The position numbers and the translations under genes are program-made. This document shows, piece by piece, positions 25,650-38,141 of a stretch of 64,000 nucleotides of DNA. The notes below the pieces were generated by a model that searched no databases, had not been told where the DNA came from, and saw only the letters and a program-made list of their open reading frames with translations. The stretch comes from Stromatinia cepivora (taxonomy: Eukaryota > Ascomycota > Leotiomycetes > Helotiales > Sclerotiniaceae). The stretch covers positions 1,612,001 through 1,676,000 of the forward strand of contig RCTD01000010.1 in the NCBI GenBank assembly GCA_014898415.1, in the 5' to 3' direction. The number at the start of each line of letters is the position of its first letter. The first letter of the stretch is position 1.

Positions 25650-26195
25650 GTGAATAGATGAGATGGATTTTATAGGATGTGAGTTTGGGGTGGGATGTGT
25701 GAGGGGGTGTATAAGGAAGTATGATTTGATTTTATTTAAGGAGTAAGTGTGAAGAGTGTGAGGAGAGTGGAGGGGGAGAAGGAGGAGGGGAAGGAAAAGA
25801 GGAAAGAAGGGAAAAGGGGGAGAAGGAGGAGAAGGAGGAGGGGAAGGAGGGGAAAGAGGGGATAAAAGGAATTAAAGATTAGATGAATTTTATTAGTTTG
25901 ATTTGATATGATGATATAATGATATTGTATTTATATAGTGTAATATAATATAGATTGAAGGTTGGAGGTTGGAGGTTGAGAAAAGGAGTGGAGATAAGAT
26001 AAGGGGGGGAGAGGGAGATAAGATAAGGAGTAGAAGGGGAAATTGTGTATATAAAGCTCTTGAATTTGAATGCGAGTGTAAGAATAAAAGGGGGAGGAAA
26101 GACAGAGAGAGATATATTTATACAGAAAGAGATTAATCCAATACAATACAAGATTGAAATTATAAATTATTTTATTGAAGAATATACGAAGCAAA

Positions 26196-29100
26196 TTAGA
26201 ATCCAATAATATTTTGACAGATTCCTGAAAAAACAAAATCTGTTGTATGGAAAAAAAGCGGATTATTTAACAGAAAACGATGGATTCGGGCAATCGAAAG
26301 AGCCCTAATAATTTGTGATGCTTTATAGACATCATCTGTAATAATAACATCTACCCCGGCTTTAGCCTGTATATACATGATCAAATCAGTAAATCCTCCA
26401 CAATTCAATATATCAAGAAAGGAAAACACACCGTAACGCCCTCAATCACTTGGTTCCATGGCCCATAGGCAGCACATACTATTCCTTTTCCTTTCACAAA
26501 TCCCACCAACTGTGGTGCAAGGATCAAAGCTTCGCTGTTCAAAACCAAGCCGGTTAAACCCCACTTCTTTACAAACTTCATCCCCTCTTGCAGATTGGTA
26601 GCACGAATGTCGGTTGTTGGCCAGCAGCCAGCCTCTGTGAGAAAAAATATGGGCCAGCGCGATTGTTTGAGAGCTAGCAAAATGCATATTTCAGGACTGA
26701 AACAGGAAAGTAGAATAGGGCGGGTGGATATATGTTTTGCGAGACAGTGCAGGATTGTATCCACGAAGAAATTGGCCTCAATGAAAGAGGAATCCATATT
26801 CCAATCGTTGGTTGCTTCGAATAACATGGGGTATTCTACTAATTTTAGCCACATTATTATGCAGTGGAAAGCGCGTTGCTTGCTAAGTTCAATATCTAAC
26901 CCAACTTCTGATGGGAGGGTTGTTAGGAGTTTTTCTAAACTGATGAAGGACTCGTGGATAAAATTTCCCCTTATGTTTCCTTTGAAACCTCTGGAATGAT
27001 AGTCAAAAGTGTGTTTGATTTTGTTCATGAAACCCTCATTTTGGACGTAGTCAACCGCTGTCATGGAGCGGCTGCGACTGCGGCCTGTCCTACCCATGGG
27101 CTTATTGCGATATTCTATCTTTGCATCATTGGAAAAAGTATGCTGATGTTGATAAGATTGTTCGCAGCTGATTCGCATAAACTATTGTTGCTAACTGTTA
27201 AGACTCTTCAATGGAATTCGTTCACAAAGGTCAAGCTCACCTGTTTATATGTGAGAGTGTGCATCAGAGCATCTATACCGGTCTCAGATACCAGGAAATC
27301 GTGGTAAACCACAGGAACATGGTCTTTAGTCACTTGTACATCTACAGAATGAGCAAACAACCATTCAAGCTGATGAGAAAGCTTACCAAGCTGTAAGGTA
27401 TTATCGGCAGATGATTCTTTTGCAACTCAATGGAAATTCTTACCTCGACATAGGAGGCACCAAGATCCATCGCCATGTAAACGACTGCCAAATAGTCTTA
27501 GTAAATGTCTCAGCAATAAAACGCAAGCTTGTACCTGAATGATATTTTCTCCAATTTGTAACTTTGTTGCTGGCAAATGATTTTGCCCCAAACCTGTGAG
27601 CGTGAGCGTCAGCAGAGAAAAATCATTGGCGTTGAATCAAAATACCCCTGTGACCAACAACCTTTGAGGGGCCATGCTCGAACCACAATGCTTCAGTATC
27701 GATATGTGGAGTTTCTGGTAACCTGATCGGTGTCGATACTATAAAGCTGAAAGTAACTGCTCCAATATACTCCAAAGTAGCTGTCGACAGAATAGGTATC
27801 GTGCAAGCTCTGCTAATACTTTCTCGTTTTGCTATTCGAGCCTGCCCACTACTATCTAAAAGGGAGATGCCCCGGCCAATCAATTCTTGACCCTCTGGAA
27901 TATCTGGATTGCTTTGGAAGACTTCAAAGGATAATTTCACATTAGCTTGATCAATTGTGCCGAAAGTCCACGTAATCTCACTAGCATCTTCAAGTAATGG
28001 CAAAGAAATGGTGTAATTTGGACTGACTTTGTCTACGAGGGAAATCTTAAGAGAGAACATTGACTCTGGATGTATGAGAAATGGGCTTGTGAATAAGTGT
28101 GGACTCAAGCATACTGCCGGCGCACTAGCGGATGTATCCAAAGAACCCAGGTTTACCACAATGTGGTTCTCATCTGTAATCAGATGATGGCGTGAACGTT
28201 CTCTGACTAGGGATCTTTCGTTTGAACGAGTCTTTAGTCATGTTGAATCTTTGTAGCTTGAACTTTGGACAGGTCTCTAGTTGTCTTAGAGAATATCTGT
28301 GCAAGGGAAATGTTGCCCTGGTAGCTAGCGTAATCAATCGCAGTCCAGCCTACGATGTCGGTGTGTGCAATATTGGCTCCATGCTTGATGAGAATTTCAG
28401 TGATGGGAAGAAACCCATGAATGCTTGCAACGATGAGTGGAGTCCAATGCTTAACTGCTTCCGGTTTGTTGACGAGAGGTGCGTGGGACAATATAATATC
28501 GATCATAGTTTTGTTGCCATGCAGAGCTGCAAGGTAGGGAGGCGTTTGACCCACTGCATCCTGGCAGTTGATATCAATATCGAGATCTAGAAGCAAGATG
28601 AGTGCTTCCGTAAGATTGGATCTTACAGCGAACAGTAAAAGCTCGTTAAATGCTGTTCTGAGACATGACGAGAGTGCAGTACTGTTATTATTGTGATCGT
28701 TACCGCAAATGTGAAGCAGTACTTTTGTAACCTCTAGATGACCTTTTACGATAGAGAGATACAGAGGGCTATGTGAATTTAGATCCGTTGAAAACACGGC
28801 TGCTCTGATATTTTTCATATCCAACTGGTACTACAATCTCATGGACTTCGAAATGATTTCGCATAGCTCCACTAAGCCAAATCCGCATGCGTAACGAAGG
28901 GGTATTCTCCTGAAATGATCCGGCTTGAAAAGAATATCAAGATTATTAATAAACAGCTTGTCAAGTATATAAATCACAAGAGATAAAAGACTCTTGTCAC
29001 TTGGCGTTATTGTGCTCTCTTTTTTCCCTTTTTCTCGGCCGAGCTTTGTGATAATATTACGAAGACCATGCTCTATGACTACGACTGTGTCTAGTGATAT

Positions 29101-29985
29101 GGCACGCGAAATAAGAATCTCAACCTGATAGGGAAGAGCAAGGAACCGAACGTTCAAAGAGGGTATGGAGAAAGCTGGTACGCTCGTAACTCGAGTCCTT
29201 GCAGACTTCGTCGATTAACTTTGCAAGTTCTAGAGTATCGCTGTATTCGGCAGCGCTGAAGATGGAGAATGAAGAGGAGGGTAATTTGAACTGTGCAATT
29301 CGACTGCAAAAGATATGCTGGACTGAGCGTGGATCCTTGGGTTCTGTTTGCAACGACTGAGTAATATGGGAGATAACCTTATTCAGGGTCTTCAAAATCT
29401 TCAAGTATGCAATTTGAGATGCAAATTCGTGTTTTTCCAGAGTGCTCGGAAAACTTCCTGCAAGAGGGCTTCCAAATCTATCCAGTGATTCAATCTTTCT
29501 AGAGATTTTCCGAAAACCATATGTATTAACACGGGCATACCATCGTAGTTTATTAAAGCTTGTTGATGTTTCAACAAGATCTGCTTTGAGGTGCTGCAAC
29601 TCGACACGATCCAGCCCATTTAGATCATACTCATCTGTGAAATCCTGAAAAATATCACGATACGGATACTGGGATCGACTTCTGGAGATTAATTTCAAGA
29701 ATAGTATTGTGTATTTTTCATGATAGAATTTATCAACTGAATCAATCACATTTGTGTATCGTAAACTAAGTTCTAGATACACTTGAACATTAGTACCGTG
29801 CATAGTTTCTTATTTTCCTCTTTAAATGCCGTGTAATTGGAATAGTCAAAGAGTCTCTGGATCTGACTCTCACCTTCAAGTGTACTTGTAGAACTCTTAC
29901 ACAACTACTTTAAAGCACCGTAGTTCATATACGCATCAGCCCATTCTGCAATCTGGTGTTGGTGATACTCTCGCCCGAACTTCAT
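26196..29985 (-). pseudogene. Decayed SPX-ankyrin-GDPD protein (Gde1-type glycerophosphodiesterase)
   Basis: All parts of a Gde1/Pho81-type protein are present in order. They are the SPX start at 29985 (MKFGREYHQHQIAEWADAYM), the rest of SPX to about 29,150, ankyrin repeats (28,824-28,234), a linker beta region with VVNLGSLDTS, and a GDPD domain from VVGHRG (about 27,640) to AGVDVIITDDV near the end. Gde1 hydrolyses glycerophosphocholine in the cytosol; SPX binds inositol pyrophosphates. Several introns in the GDPD half are recognisable. Breaks include a TAG after YMNYGALK, a frameshift near 29,805, a frameshift near 29,150, a TAG after SKSMRL (28,832) and a frameshift near 28,230. The join near 27,500 also does not keep the expected GDPD frame. 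The 257-codon frame at 27,178-26,405 is still open, so decay is incomplete. Confidence 0.82.
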
Positions 29986-30225
29986 GGTTACTATCAAATT
30001 GGGAACCCAAATCGAATATACACAAAATTTAGATGGGTTTTTATGTCACTGAGGAAGGCGAAAATGACAAAGAAAAGATTCGACACTGAGCCTTGGCTAT
30101 TCTCGCTGAGATCTACATTCCTACTAAATAGCATCGATACACAACCAAAACATCAACGAAAAAAGAACCAAAAGGTAACCAAATCTCAATACGAAGCCTT
30201 GTCCTATGAAACTACTATTTTGAAT

Positions 30226-30601
30226 ATGGATATACGTGTCGATGTCCAAAATCTCACTGCAATTACTACTTCTAATATACCTGATAGCCAAGATCGTCTC
30301 CCGACTACACTGATAGTCTTTCTATCGTCCCCGTGTTCACGGCGAGACTAATTACGAAAACAATAGAAGAGATGTTCTTAAATCACACTGCGCAGATGGA
30401 AGAGAAGACTACCCAACTCTTGCTCGATCAGGACAACAGACTTGGACCACTTATTCGTCGCCTCCAAAGAAGCGACCAGCAAAATTCCAAAACAAAAAAT
30501 CGCCAGAGAGGCGCAAGCGCTAATATCAAGACCGAAAACGTTGCCGTCAAAGTCGCTCAGCATGCTTCAACTTGTCATCCGACTTGTGTTTGCTCCTGAG
30601 C
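30226..30601 (+). pseudogene. Broken 5' part of the ankyrin gene
   Basis: Two plus-strand frames read as one protein if single-base breaks are allowed: MDIRVDVQNLTAITTSNIPD (from 30226), then, in another frame, VFTARLITKTIEEMFLNHTA up to a CHPTCVC motif at 30,598. The frame then shifts again before the ankyrin exon at 30,614. The arrangement (coiled-coil-like segment, Cys motif, ankyrin repeats) is that of a common class of large filamentous-fungal ankyrin proteins. The breaks suggest the original start is no longer usable. Confidence 0.5.
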
Positions 30602-30613
30602 TATCACGCTAGC

Positions 30614-31746
30614 ATGGGACCGAAGTTTAACTTGAAGTCACCCAGAAGGGTACCCGATTCATCACAGTCGGTTCATTGCGCTATGGACGGGAACATTGAG
30701 AAGTTGAAAAATCTTTTCCGCCGTGACCTAGCGTCTCCCTGGGATGTTAGTAGCACTTGTGGTTATACGCTCTCTCCAGTGAGTTGATTTCTCAATTCTC
30801 AATTGACTCAAGCTAATATTAATCAGTGGGCATTATACTCAAAGCAGTACGCAACTGTCAGGTTTTTAACTTCGGCGGGTGCTGATGCAGATTATAGGTA
30901 CGTTGTGTCGATTGATAAATCTGAAAAGGTGCAAGCCACTTGTGTAGACCAATAGCAAGGACCGATAACAGTACTCGTAATAAAGCCTTTGGTTTTGTCC
31001 TTCAAGGAAGACTCGGAAAGGAAGCCGAAGAAGCCTTACGATGCCTCACAGCCACAGGCGATTGGATAGAAGGACAAAACTTCAGCAAGCTACACAAGAT
31101 TATTTTGGGGCTTCTCGGAGCTGACCTTGAGGAGGAAATTGCAGAAAATCCAGAACTAATTTACGCAGTCGATGCTATGGGTCGCACAGCCTTGACGTGG
31201 GCGGCTGCACGAGGAGACCACAAGTCCGTCCAAATTCTTCTTGACCACGGTGCCGATCCTGACATCTTGGATATGTACGCTTCATCTCCTATCGCATATG
31301 CCGCTGATAGAAGCCGTACGTTGTGTGTTAAATTGCTGCTTGAAGCTGGCTGTAAGGCAGACACCACACTTCCGCCTATTGAAATAATGGGCGGCCCACT
31401 GAACTGCGCTGCACGGAATGCCAATGACCCCATCATTTTGGGGTGCTTGTTGACCTACGGCGCATTTGTAGATAATACGGGCGGAGATGGGGTTACTCCT
31501 CTTATGCACGCTGCGCAAACCGATAATGTCGGATTTGCTATCATACTAGTGAACTACAACGCTAATATCAATATCACTTCCATCACAGACCAGATCTCTT
31601 TAACAACTGCAATCACCTACAACAGCCATGGAGTCCTCGAACTCCTTCTGGATCGCTGGATAGAATTCAGCACATGCCCGCGTCTCAAAGGCCCTCATCT
31701 TATAGGACTTAGGTACTCAAATTTATATAAAGATATCAACATATAA
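30614..31746 (+). CDS. Ankyrin-repeat protein, truncated
   Basis: Three exons, 30614-30778, 30827-30897 and 30948-31746, join in frame to give 344 residues starting at MGPKFNLKS. At least four ankyrin repeats are visible, for example GRTALTWAAARGDHKSVQIL and GDGVTPLMHAAQTDNVGFAI. Related fungal proteins carry a longer N-terminal region, of which broken traces lie just upstream. They also continue after a CPRLKGPHL motif, where this frame ends shortly after (31746). It is therefore either a shortened gene or a pseudogene whose middle is still open. It is head-to-head with the SPX-GDPD pseudogene, about 600 bp apart. No specific function can be assigned. Confidence 0.5.
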
Positions 31747-32731
31747 ACAATACAGAAACTACACTTATACATTATGAAATTACCCCCTCCACCTCTACCT
31801 CTACATCTACCACTCCCCTTCTTCCCCATTTCCCCTCTATCTTTATTCACTCAAACAAAACCAACAACCAACAAAAAGAAAATGTCCACACGATCCTCAG
31901 CATACCCCGCACAAAAAATCTGCAGAAAACACATAAAACAATCAAATCGTGCATCTCTACCCATGAAAGAATAGACAAATATTGATATAGGGATCAAGAC
32001 TGACCGAATAGAGTAGGAGAAATACTTCTATAAAGTCTACTTTTGAGATCCCGTTGGGTGATTGTGATGGTGAGGTGGGAGATGAGAGTTGTGGATTTGT
32101 GGTTGGATTGGGTTGATAGGGGATGTGTAAGTGGGAGGGGAAGGGGAGTGGAGGTGGAGGGGGAGTGGAGGTGGAAGTGAAGGGAAAGTGGAAATGAAAT
32201 GAAAAGGAACAAGGAAACTAAAGGGGAAGCGGTAGTTGAGTATGAGGTAAGGGTAATATGATGTTGAGAATGATTGAGAGTGCGATGAGGAATGATGTGG
32301 CCGAAGATCCTATTAAATAAGTAGGGTTAATTGTATCTAATAACGTGGTGCTCATACTCAAAGAGGCAAGTGAACAGAATAAAATACCAGAACCGTATAC
32401 TGACTGCACAGTCGGAGATCTTTGGAAATGCCAAAATTTGAACTTGAAACTTGTGCTATGACATTTATAAGGGTTCATAATTGGTTCATTGATTTCTCAA
32501 AAGCTCTCCCCAAATCATGGTACTAGCACACCCTTCATCCAAATCATCCATCATGCAATCTTGGTCACCGAGGTATCGATCGTTTCAATAATTTGGAATC
32601 GCAGGTAGTTGTTTGTTGCGCAAGATATTCATTCCGAGCACCTTGCTACATGATATGCAAAGTAACCCTTTTAATGCTCCAAATACATATCATGAATGTA
32701 AGAAAAGGTGACCACCACAAATTTCATCCAT
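31747..32731. other. Intergenic, one weak minus-strand ORF
   Basis: An 86-codon minus-strand frame (32478-32218) has an ATG and a hydrophobic stretch (SSATSFLIALSIILNIILPL), but nothing links it to other exons. It lies directly downstream of RPL9, so it may be chance. The plus strand 32,080-32,200 is G-rich with gga/ggtg runs. Confidence 0.35.
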
Positions 32732-33640
32732 TTATTCCTCAACAATGTTACCCTTCTCCGAGACGTACAAACCATCCAAAAACTATTATTACTATCAGTA
32801 TAAATTTTTTTAACGGATGGGAAATTTTTTGGCCTACCTTTCGGATATCCTTGTTTCGTACTCTGCAGATTTGTTGGATATCGGCGGCGCATTGGGAAAC
32901 ATCCTCAAGGGAGTTACCAGACAATTGAAGCTCATCCTTAACGTTCTTTGATGGCTCAACAGCAACACCTTCTCTCATTGGAACCTTACGGACAATCTTC
33001 TCGCCGATGAAGTTTCTATTCCAATATAATCAGCATTTCCATCCTCCGAGCCAAAATTCCTTTCTTTTGAACCATCATACCTGATCTCAACAACTGGGAT
33101 ATCCTCTGGTCCCTTCTCAACGTTGACGTTAATTGGGAAATGTGCGTAGACATATCTCATCTTGTATTTGAAACCCTTGGTAACACCGATGATCAAGTTG
33201 TTGATGAGAGTACGGACGGTTCGGAGAGTAGCGACGTTCTTGCGGGCTCCGTGGTGAAGCTCAATCTTAATGACATCCTTCTTTGGTTTGGAGAAGTTGA
33301 CTGCCAAATGGCTAAGATCCTTGTGGAGTTTGCCTATTTCGATTGTATTAGATTTGCGAATTGGTTGATTGTCGATCGATATAGGAATTGTTTACCTCTT
33401 GGTCCCTCAACGGTAACTTGGCGGGATTTGATGGCGACCTTGACTATTCAATTAAATCGATCAGTATTCATTCTTCATCTGCAGAAAATTCCCTTCCAAT
33501 ATTCCTCAATGCGCTTCATCAATTCCTTCCAGCTTCGACTGTAATCTCCTTCTTCGAATTTCAACGATCCAATAATGAAAAACACCGTACTTACCACCCT
33601 CTGGGATGGTCAGAGTCTCTTCGGAATGAATGTACTTCAT
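32732..33640 (-). CDS. RPL9: 60S ribosomal protein L9 (uL6)
   Basis: Five exons, 33640-33595, 33443-33396, 33333-33081, 33015-32838 and 32782-32732, join in frame to give 191 residues, the usual length of eukaryotic L9. The protein begins [15 protein letters not shown], continues with [19 protein letters not shown], and ends with [16 protein letters not shown], all characteristic of uL6. It is a component of the large ribosomal subunit. Short first exons are typical for fungal ribosomal-protein genes. No anomaly is seen. Confidence 0.97.
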
Positions 33641-34474
33641 CTTGGCCGATTTGTCAAATGTCGTAAATGGCGAAAAGGTGTAATTTACTGGCCGTCGTCC
33701 TAGGTAAGAAGTTCAAGATCGCGAAAATCAAAATTGTTGTGGGAAGCGCTAAAAATTCGCTAACGAGGGACCGAAAATGGCAAGAACTTTCGAGGTCACG
33801 TGCGGAAGAAAATTTAACTTCACATTGACCTTCACTCCAAGCAAGAGAGAACTTCACCACCTGATGAAAAATGATTGAATTCGGAATGAGAAAGGGTTAA
33901 CTTATGATTGAAAGGCCCCTGTCAGCTCACAGAGTAAAGTTATTTATACGGATCTCAATAGGATCTCCTACAACTGTCTTCATTCCGGCCATGAAATTGG
34001 ATATCGTGGAATGATTGTATGAGGAAGGGAGATTATGGGATACTGGTCTATCTTTCATTGAACTCGCAGGGCTAGAGAGGAAGGTAAATGGACCTTATTG
34101 CTCGTATTCTCAACATCTAATATCCCGATTCATGGCATGAACGACTGAGTACCTCGACTTAGTACCTCGTCAGTGCATATTTCTTGCTCAACAAACCTTC
34201 GCGTCTACTTGATGATGGCGCCATTTCTTAAACGATGCATATGCCAAATAGTTCATTGAGAAGTTGTCTAACAGGACTAACAATAGTTATGTGCTCTGAT
34301 TACTTACAGGTAGTCATATCCTTGAATCTCACTCATTAGGGCCCTTTCCAGATGTGGTCCGTGTAAATATAAAATATCTATCAAACATATCAATGATCTC
34401 TCCATACAAAAAGAATTGATTGAATCCTCGTAGCTTGATATGTCTAAGAAATCTATAAAAACCACCACCTAAGA
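33641..34474. other. Divergent promoter region between RPL9 and the DPP III gene
   Basis: It must hold the promoters of RPL9 (leftward) and of the dipeptidyl peptidase III gene (rightward). A cacgtg E-box-like core (aggtcacgtgcgg) lies at about 33,795, 150 bp upstream of RPL9. No gene is seen. Confidence 0.55.
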
Positions 34475-37242
34475 ATGTCCAAATGTTTGGCAGGGCGCTT
34501 GAAACATGCGTATTCATTGGTTCATTGTTTCACCCCACGTCAGCCTCACTGCCTTCATCGTCCTTTCCTTCCCCGCCATTTCAACACCACATCATCCTCT
34601 CAACGTCTTATGATACCATCTTCACTTCATAGATTACAACAACTTCAACGACAATTCTCCACAATGAATACTCAGGAACTTAAAAACTTCCTTGCGGATA
34701 CACCGCCTAGTATCGTGCAGCTTGAAATCAAGCAGCATTTTGAGGCGCTTTCTGATAAAGAAAAACGTTATGCTCATTATATTAGCAGGTATGTTCACTT
34801 TTGGGAGTTTATAGAGCTCGAATTATGTATCTATACTTAAATTCATGGGACATCGACATCTCATGGGAGCTTGGCTCTAGCATAAAGCATGAATGGAAAC
34901 GCGTCTATAAACAATTCAGCTGACATGATACTGCAGAGCATCTATGAATGGAACCCGTATCACATTGAGACAAGTTTCCCCAGAATCTGAAGATATCTAC
35001 GATTTCATCATTGAACTTCATAAATCCATTAATGGTGACTGGAGTTCTGCTCAAAAGAAAGTCGGCATTAGTGACGAGAATCTGAAATTTTTCTTAGAGT
35101 ACTGCGCTCAGGTGAGTCGTAAGATTTCACAAGGTATACAGTGAGGAGATTCAGAAAAATATCTAACTTATTATAGTTCCTTGGTAACTGCGGAAATTAC
35201 AAATCCTTTGGTGATTCGAAGATTATTCCAAGATGTGACGAGAAAGTCTTCGATGCTTTAGCTGCGCTTTCCCCAAAGGCAAAGCAACATTATGAAGCTA
35301 CCAAAGGAGCTATTTTCCCAACTCAAAATTCAGGACTAATGCATCTCGGATTTTCCGATGATGGACATTTGACTAATTACTATCCTGATTCAACCAACAT
35401 TACCAAATCTGATATCGTTGCAGTCGGTGACTTTTTGGAACAAAAGGGATTGCTAGTGGTAAGTGAATTACCTATTTTGAAGCTATTCTTCATTGACACG
35501 TTAAGTAGGAAAATACAAGATTGAGAAAGACTCCGGAAGGATCATTCGAACTTTTGCTTGCCTCGGCCGTCACAAGCATTCCTCCTGAAGGCAGTGATAT
35601 CGGCAAGGAAACCGATTTTGTGATTGAAAAGGGACCATTAGAGGGCAGTAAATTGAAACTCATCTTTGGTGATTACTCGAAAGAGTTAGCTTTAGTTGCT
35701 GAGGATTGCAAGAAAGCTGCCGAGAATGCAGCCAACGATACCCAGAAGGATATGTATGAGGCATATGCCAAATCATTTGAAACAGGTTCATCACAAGTAT
35801 TCAAGGATTCACAAAGATATTGGATTAGAGATAAGGGACCTTCAGTTGAATCTAACATTGGGTTCATTGAAACTTTGAGAGATCCTCAGGGTGTGAGAGC
35901 TGAATTCCAAGGTATGTCTCGAAAACTTCCAATTATCGAGCCAACGATTTTAACAGCTCCTGTGATTAGGATTTGTTGCCATGGTAAATGCTGAACGCAC
36001 TCGTGCCTTTGGTGGTCTTGTCAATGCTGCTGAAAGCCTCATTCCTAAATTACCTTGGGGTGCAGAATTCGAGAAAGATAAATTCTTGAGTCCAGATTTC
36101 ACAAGTCTAGAAGTTTTGACCTTTGCTGGTTCGGGAATTCCAGCAGGTATAAACATTGTATGTTGTCTTAGAGGCATGAGTTATTAACACTGCTGACCAA
36201 TACTGTAGCCAAATTATGACGACATCAGACAGACTGAAGGCTTTAAGAATGTCTCATTGGGAAACGTACTATCAGCCAAAGCTCCCAATGAGAAGATTCC
36301 TTTCATCAAAGATGAAGATCTTGAAGTATTCTCCAAATACCGCGATGCAGCCTTCGAGGTACAAGTAGGAGTTCACGAACTTCTTGGTCATGGAACCGGT
36401 AAATTACTCCAAGAAACCAAACCAGGAGTCTACAATTTCGATATCAAAAATCCTCCCACCAACCCTCTCACCGGGAAGCCAATCACCACTTGGTATAAGC
36501 CTGGACAAACATGGGGATCTGTGTTTGGTAGTGTGGCATCAAGTTATGAAGAATGTAGAGCTGAGACTATCGCTATGGCTCTTAGTTGTGATTTTGAGGT
36601 TCTTAAGATCTTCGGATATGGTGATGGAACGCCTGATATGGATAGTGAAGCTGGAGATGTTTTATATGCAGCTTGGTTATCTATGGCTAGAATGGGTGTT
36701 TGCTCTTTGGAACTCGTATGTTTTCCTCCCTTTCCCCGCTTTCACTCCTTTTTCCTCCTTACCACCAAAACCACAACCACTAACACAATACGTTCCAGTG
36801 GGATCCCCGCTCCACCAAATGGAATCAAGCCCATTCCCAAGCGCGCTTCTCTATCCTCCAATGTTTCCTCTCAGCCCCCGACTCCTTCTGCACCCTAACC
36901 CACAGCAAACCCGACCTCTCCGACCTAACCATCTCCCTCAAACGCCACCTCATCCCCACCATCGGTCGTCAAGCCGTCGAATCCTATCTCCAAAAACTAC
37001 ACATCTATAAATCCATCGCAGACGTAGAAAGCGGTGTAAAAGTATACAACGAAATGTGTTTCGTAGAACCAGATTATTGGGGAAAGAAAGTTAGAGATCA
37101 GGTGTTAGCGAACAAACAACCGAGAAAGATTTTTGTGCAGGCGAATACGGTACTAGAGGAGGGGAGTGGGAAGGTGGAATTGAGGGAGTATGAGGCGAGT
37201 TGTGAGGGGATGATTAGGAGTTTTGTGGAGAGGGGTGTTTAG
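34475..37242 (+). CDS. Dipeptidyl peptidase III (M49 zinc metallopeptidase)
   Basis: Seven exons, 34475-34788, 34937-35111, 35177-35458, 35509-35911, 35970-36157, 36209-36715 and 36799-37242, join in frame to give 770 residues. The zinc-binding HELLGH motif is at about 510-515 and the second metal motif EECRAE at about 568-573, both diagnostic for family M49. The enzyme removes dipeptides from the N-terminus of short peptides, mainly in the cytosol. The first 63 residues are rich in Arg, His and Ser and poor in acidic residues, as in a mitochondrial presequence. Later ATGs at 34,611 and 34,664 ([10 protein letters not shown]) would give a cytosolic form of the usual length. The choice between starts is not settled by the sequence. 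Confidence 0.95.
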
Positions 37243-38141
37243 GTGTTTAGGTGTTTAGGTGTGGAAATGGGAGGAAGGCAGGGGATGAAATGGGAAATGG
37301 AAAGACAAGGTAGGTGTAGACCAGGCTGGTGCATGGGTTTTACGCATATCAGTGAGGACATGTCTCGGGGACGGGGATGGTGTGGCTGCTAGTACTGGTG
37401 TGGGAAACTATAACCAGAACTACTCCAGGTTGGCTTTGACTGGCTTGGGAATCTTTGGAACCTAAAGCGGTCCTTCTAGTAGATACTTAGATTTTCACTA
37501 CATCAAGAAATCAGATCTCTGGATGACTGAAGACGATACCATTGTGATGCATCGAAAGACCTAGCAAGACTTCATTACTCCTACAATTTACATAATCCTA
37601 GACATGCAACAGAATGATTTGACTTACATTCGGGTCATCATATCCCTGGACTTTCATAAGCATACTTCCAAACGGTTGAAGAAAGAGAAAATGTGGGGTT
37701 TAGTATGACAAGGCGCAAGTCAAAGGGGCTGTAGATACTTCATGGCCTCTTTACTTGCCCCTTGACATCCCATAAATGATTTGACTTGCGCTTGGGACGC
37801 CATATATCCCTGGAATTCACATGCACAAATGTTGGCTGGCCAATTGCGTCACAAAGTCGCCCTTTGAACTGCATGCCTACCTCCCAAACTTCATCCGTAT
37901 TCCTCACCTGCCATAAATCACCCCAAATCACACATCTCACAATCATCCGCGTAAAAAACATATCATTGCTTTGTGGTTTTCTTCATCATTGCAAATCTGA
38001 TTACAAAGCACCCTTCACAATGAGATGACCCATGCCCATTCCGAGGTCAAGATGCAAGAAGCGACTCGTCAAATTGATTGTAGAATTTTCCCACATCCGC
38101 GCCCAAATGTACCCATTCCCCCCAATCTCCAACACACATAT
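37243..38141. other. Intergenic between convergent DPP III and RPL6
   Basis: It should hold both 3' UTRs. A diverged direct repeat of about 50 bp is present: aatgatttgactt...ccctgga...ca at about 37,612-37,661 and again at about 37,775-37,825. Three copies of gtgtttag(g) follow the DPP III stop. No gene is supported. Confidence 0.5.

Larger units (their letters stand above)
24639..26195. other. Repeat-rich intergenic region with strong strand bias
   Basis: No gene is supported. Two minisatellites lie here. Between and after them, roughly 25,240-26,130, the plus strand is very purine-rich (G/A runs such as ggggaggagagaggagggggg), with the pyrimidines on the other strand. Long minus-strand open frames here are only translations of these repeats. 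Confidence 0.75.
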
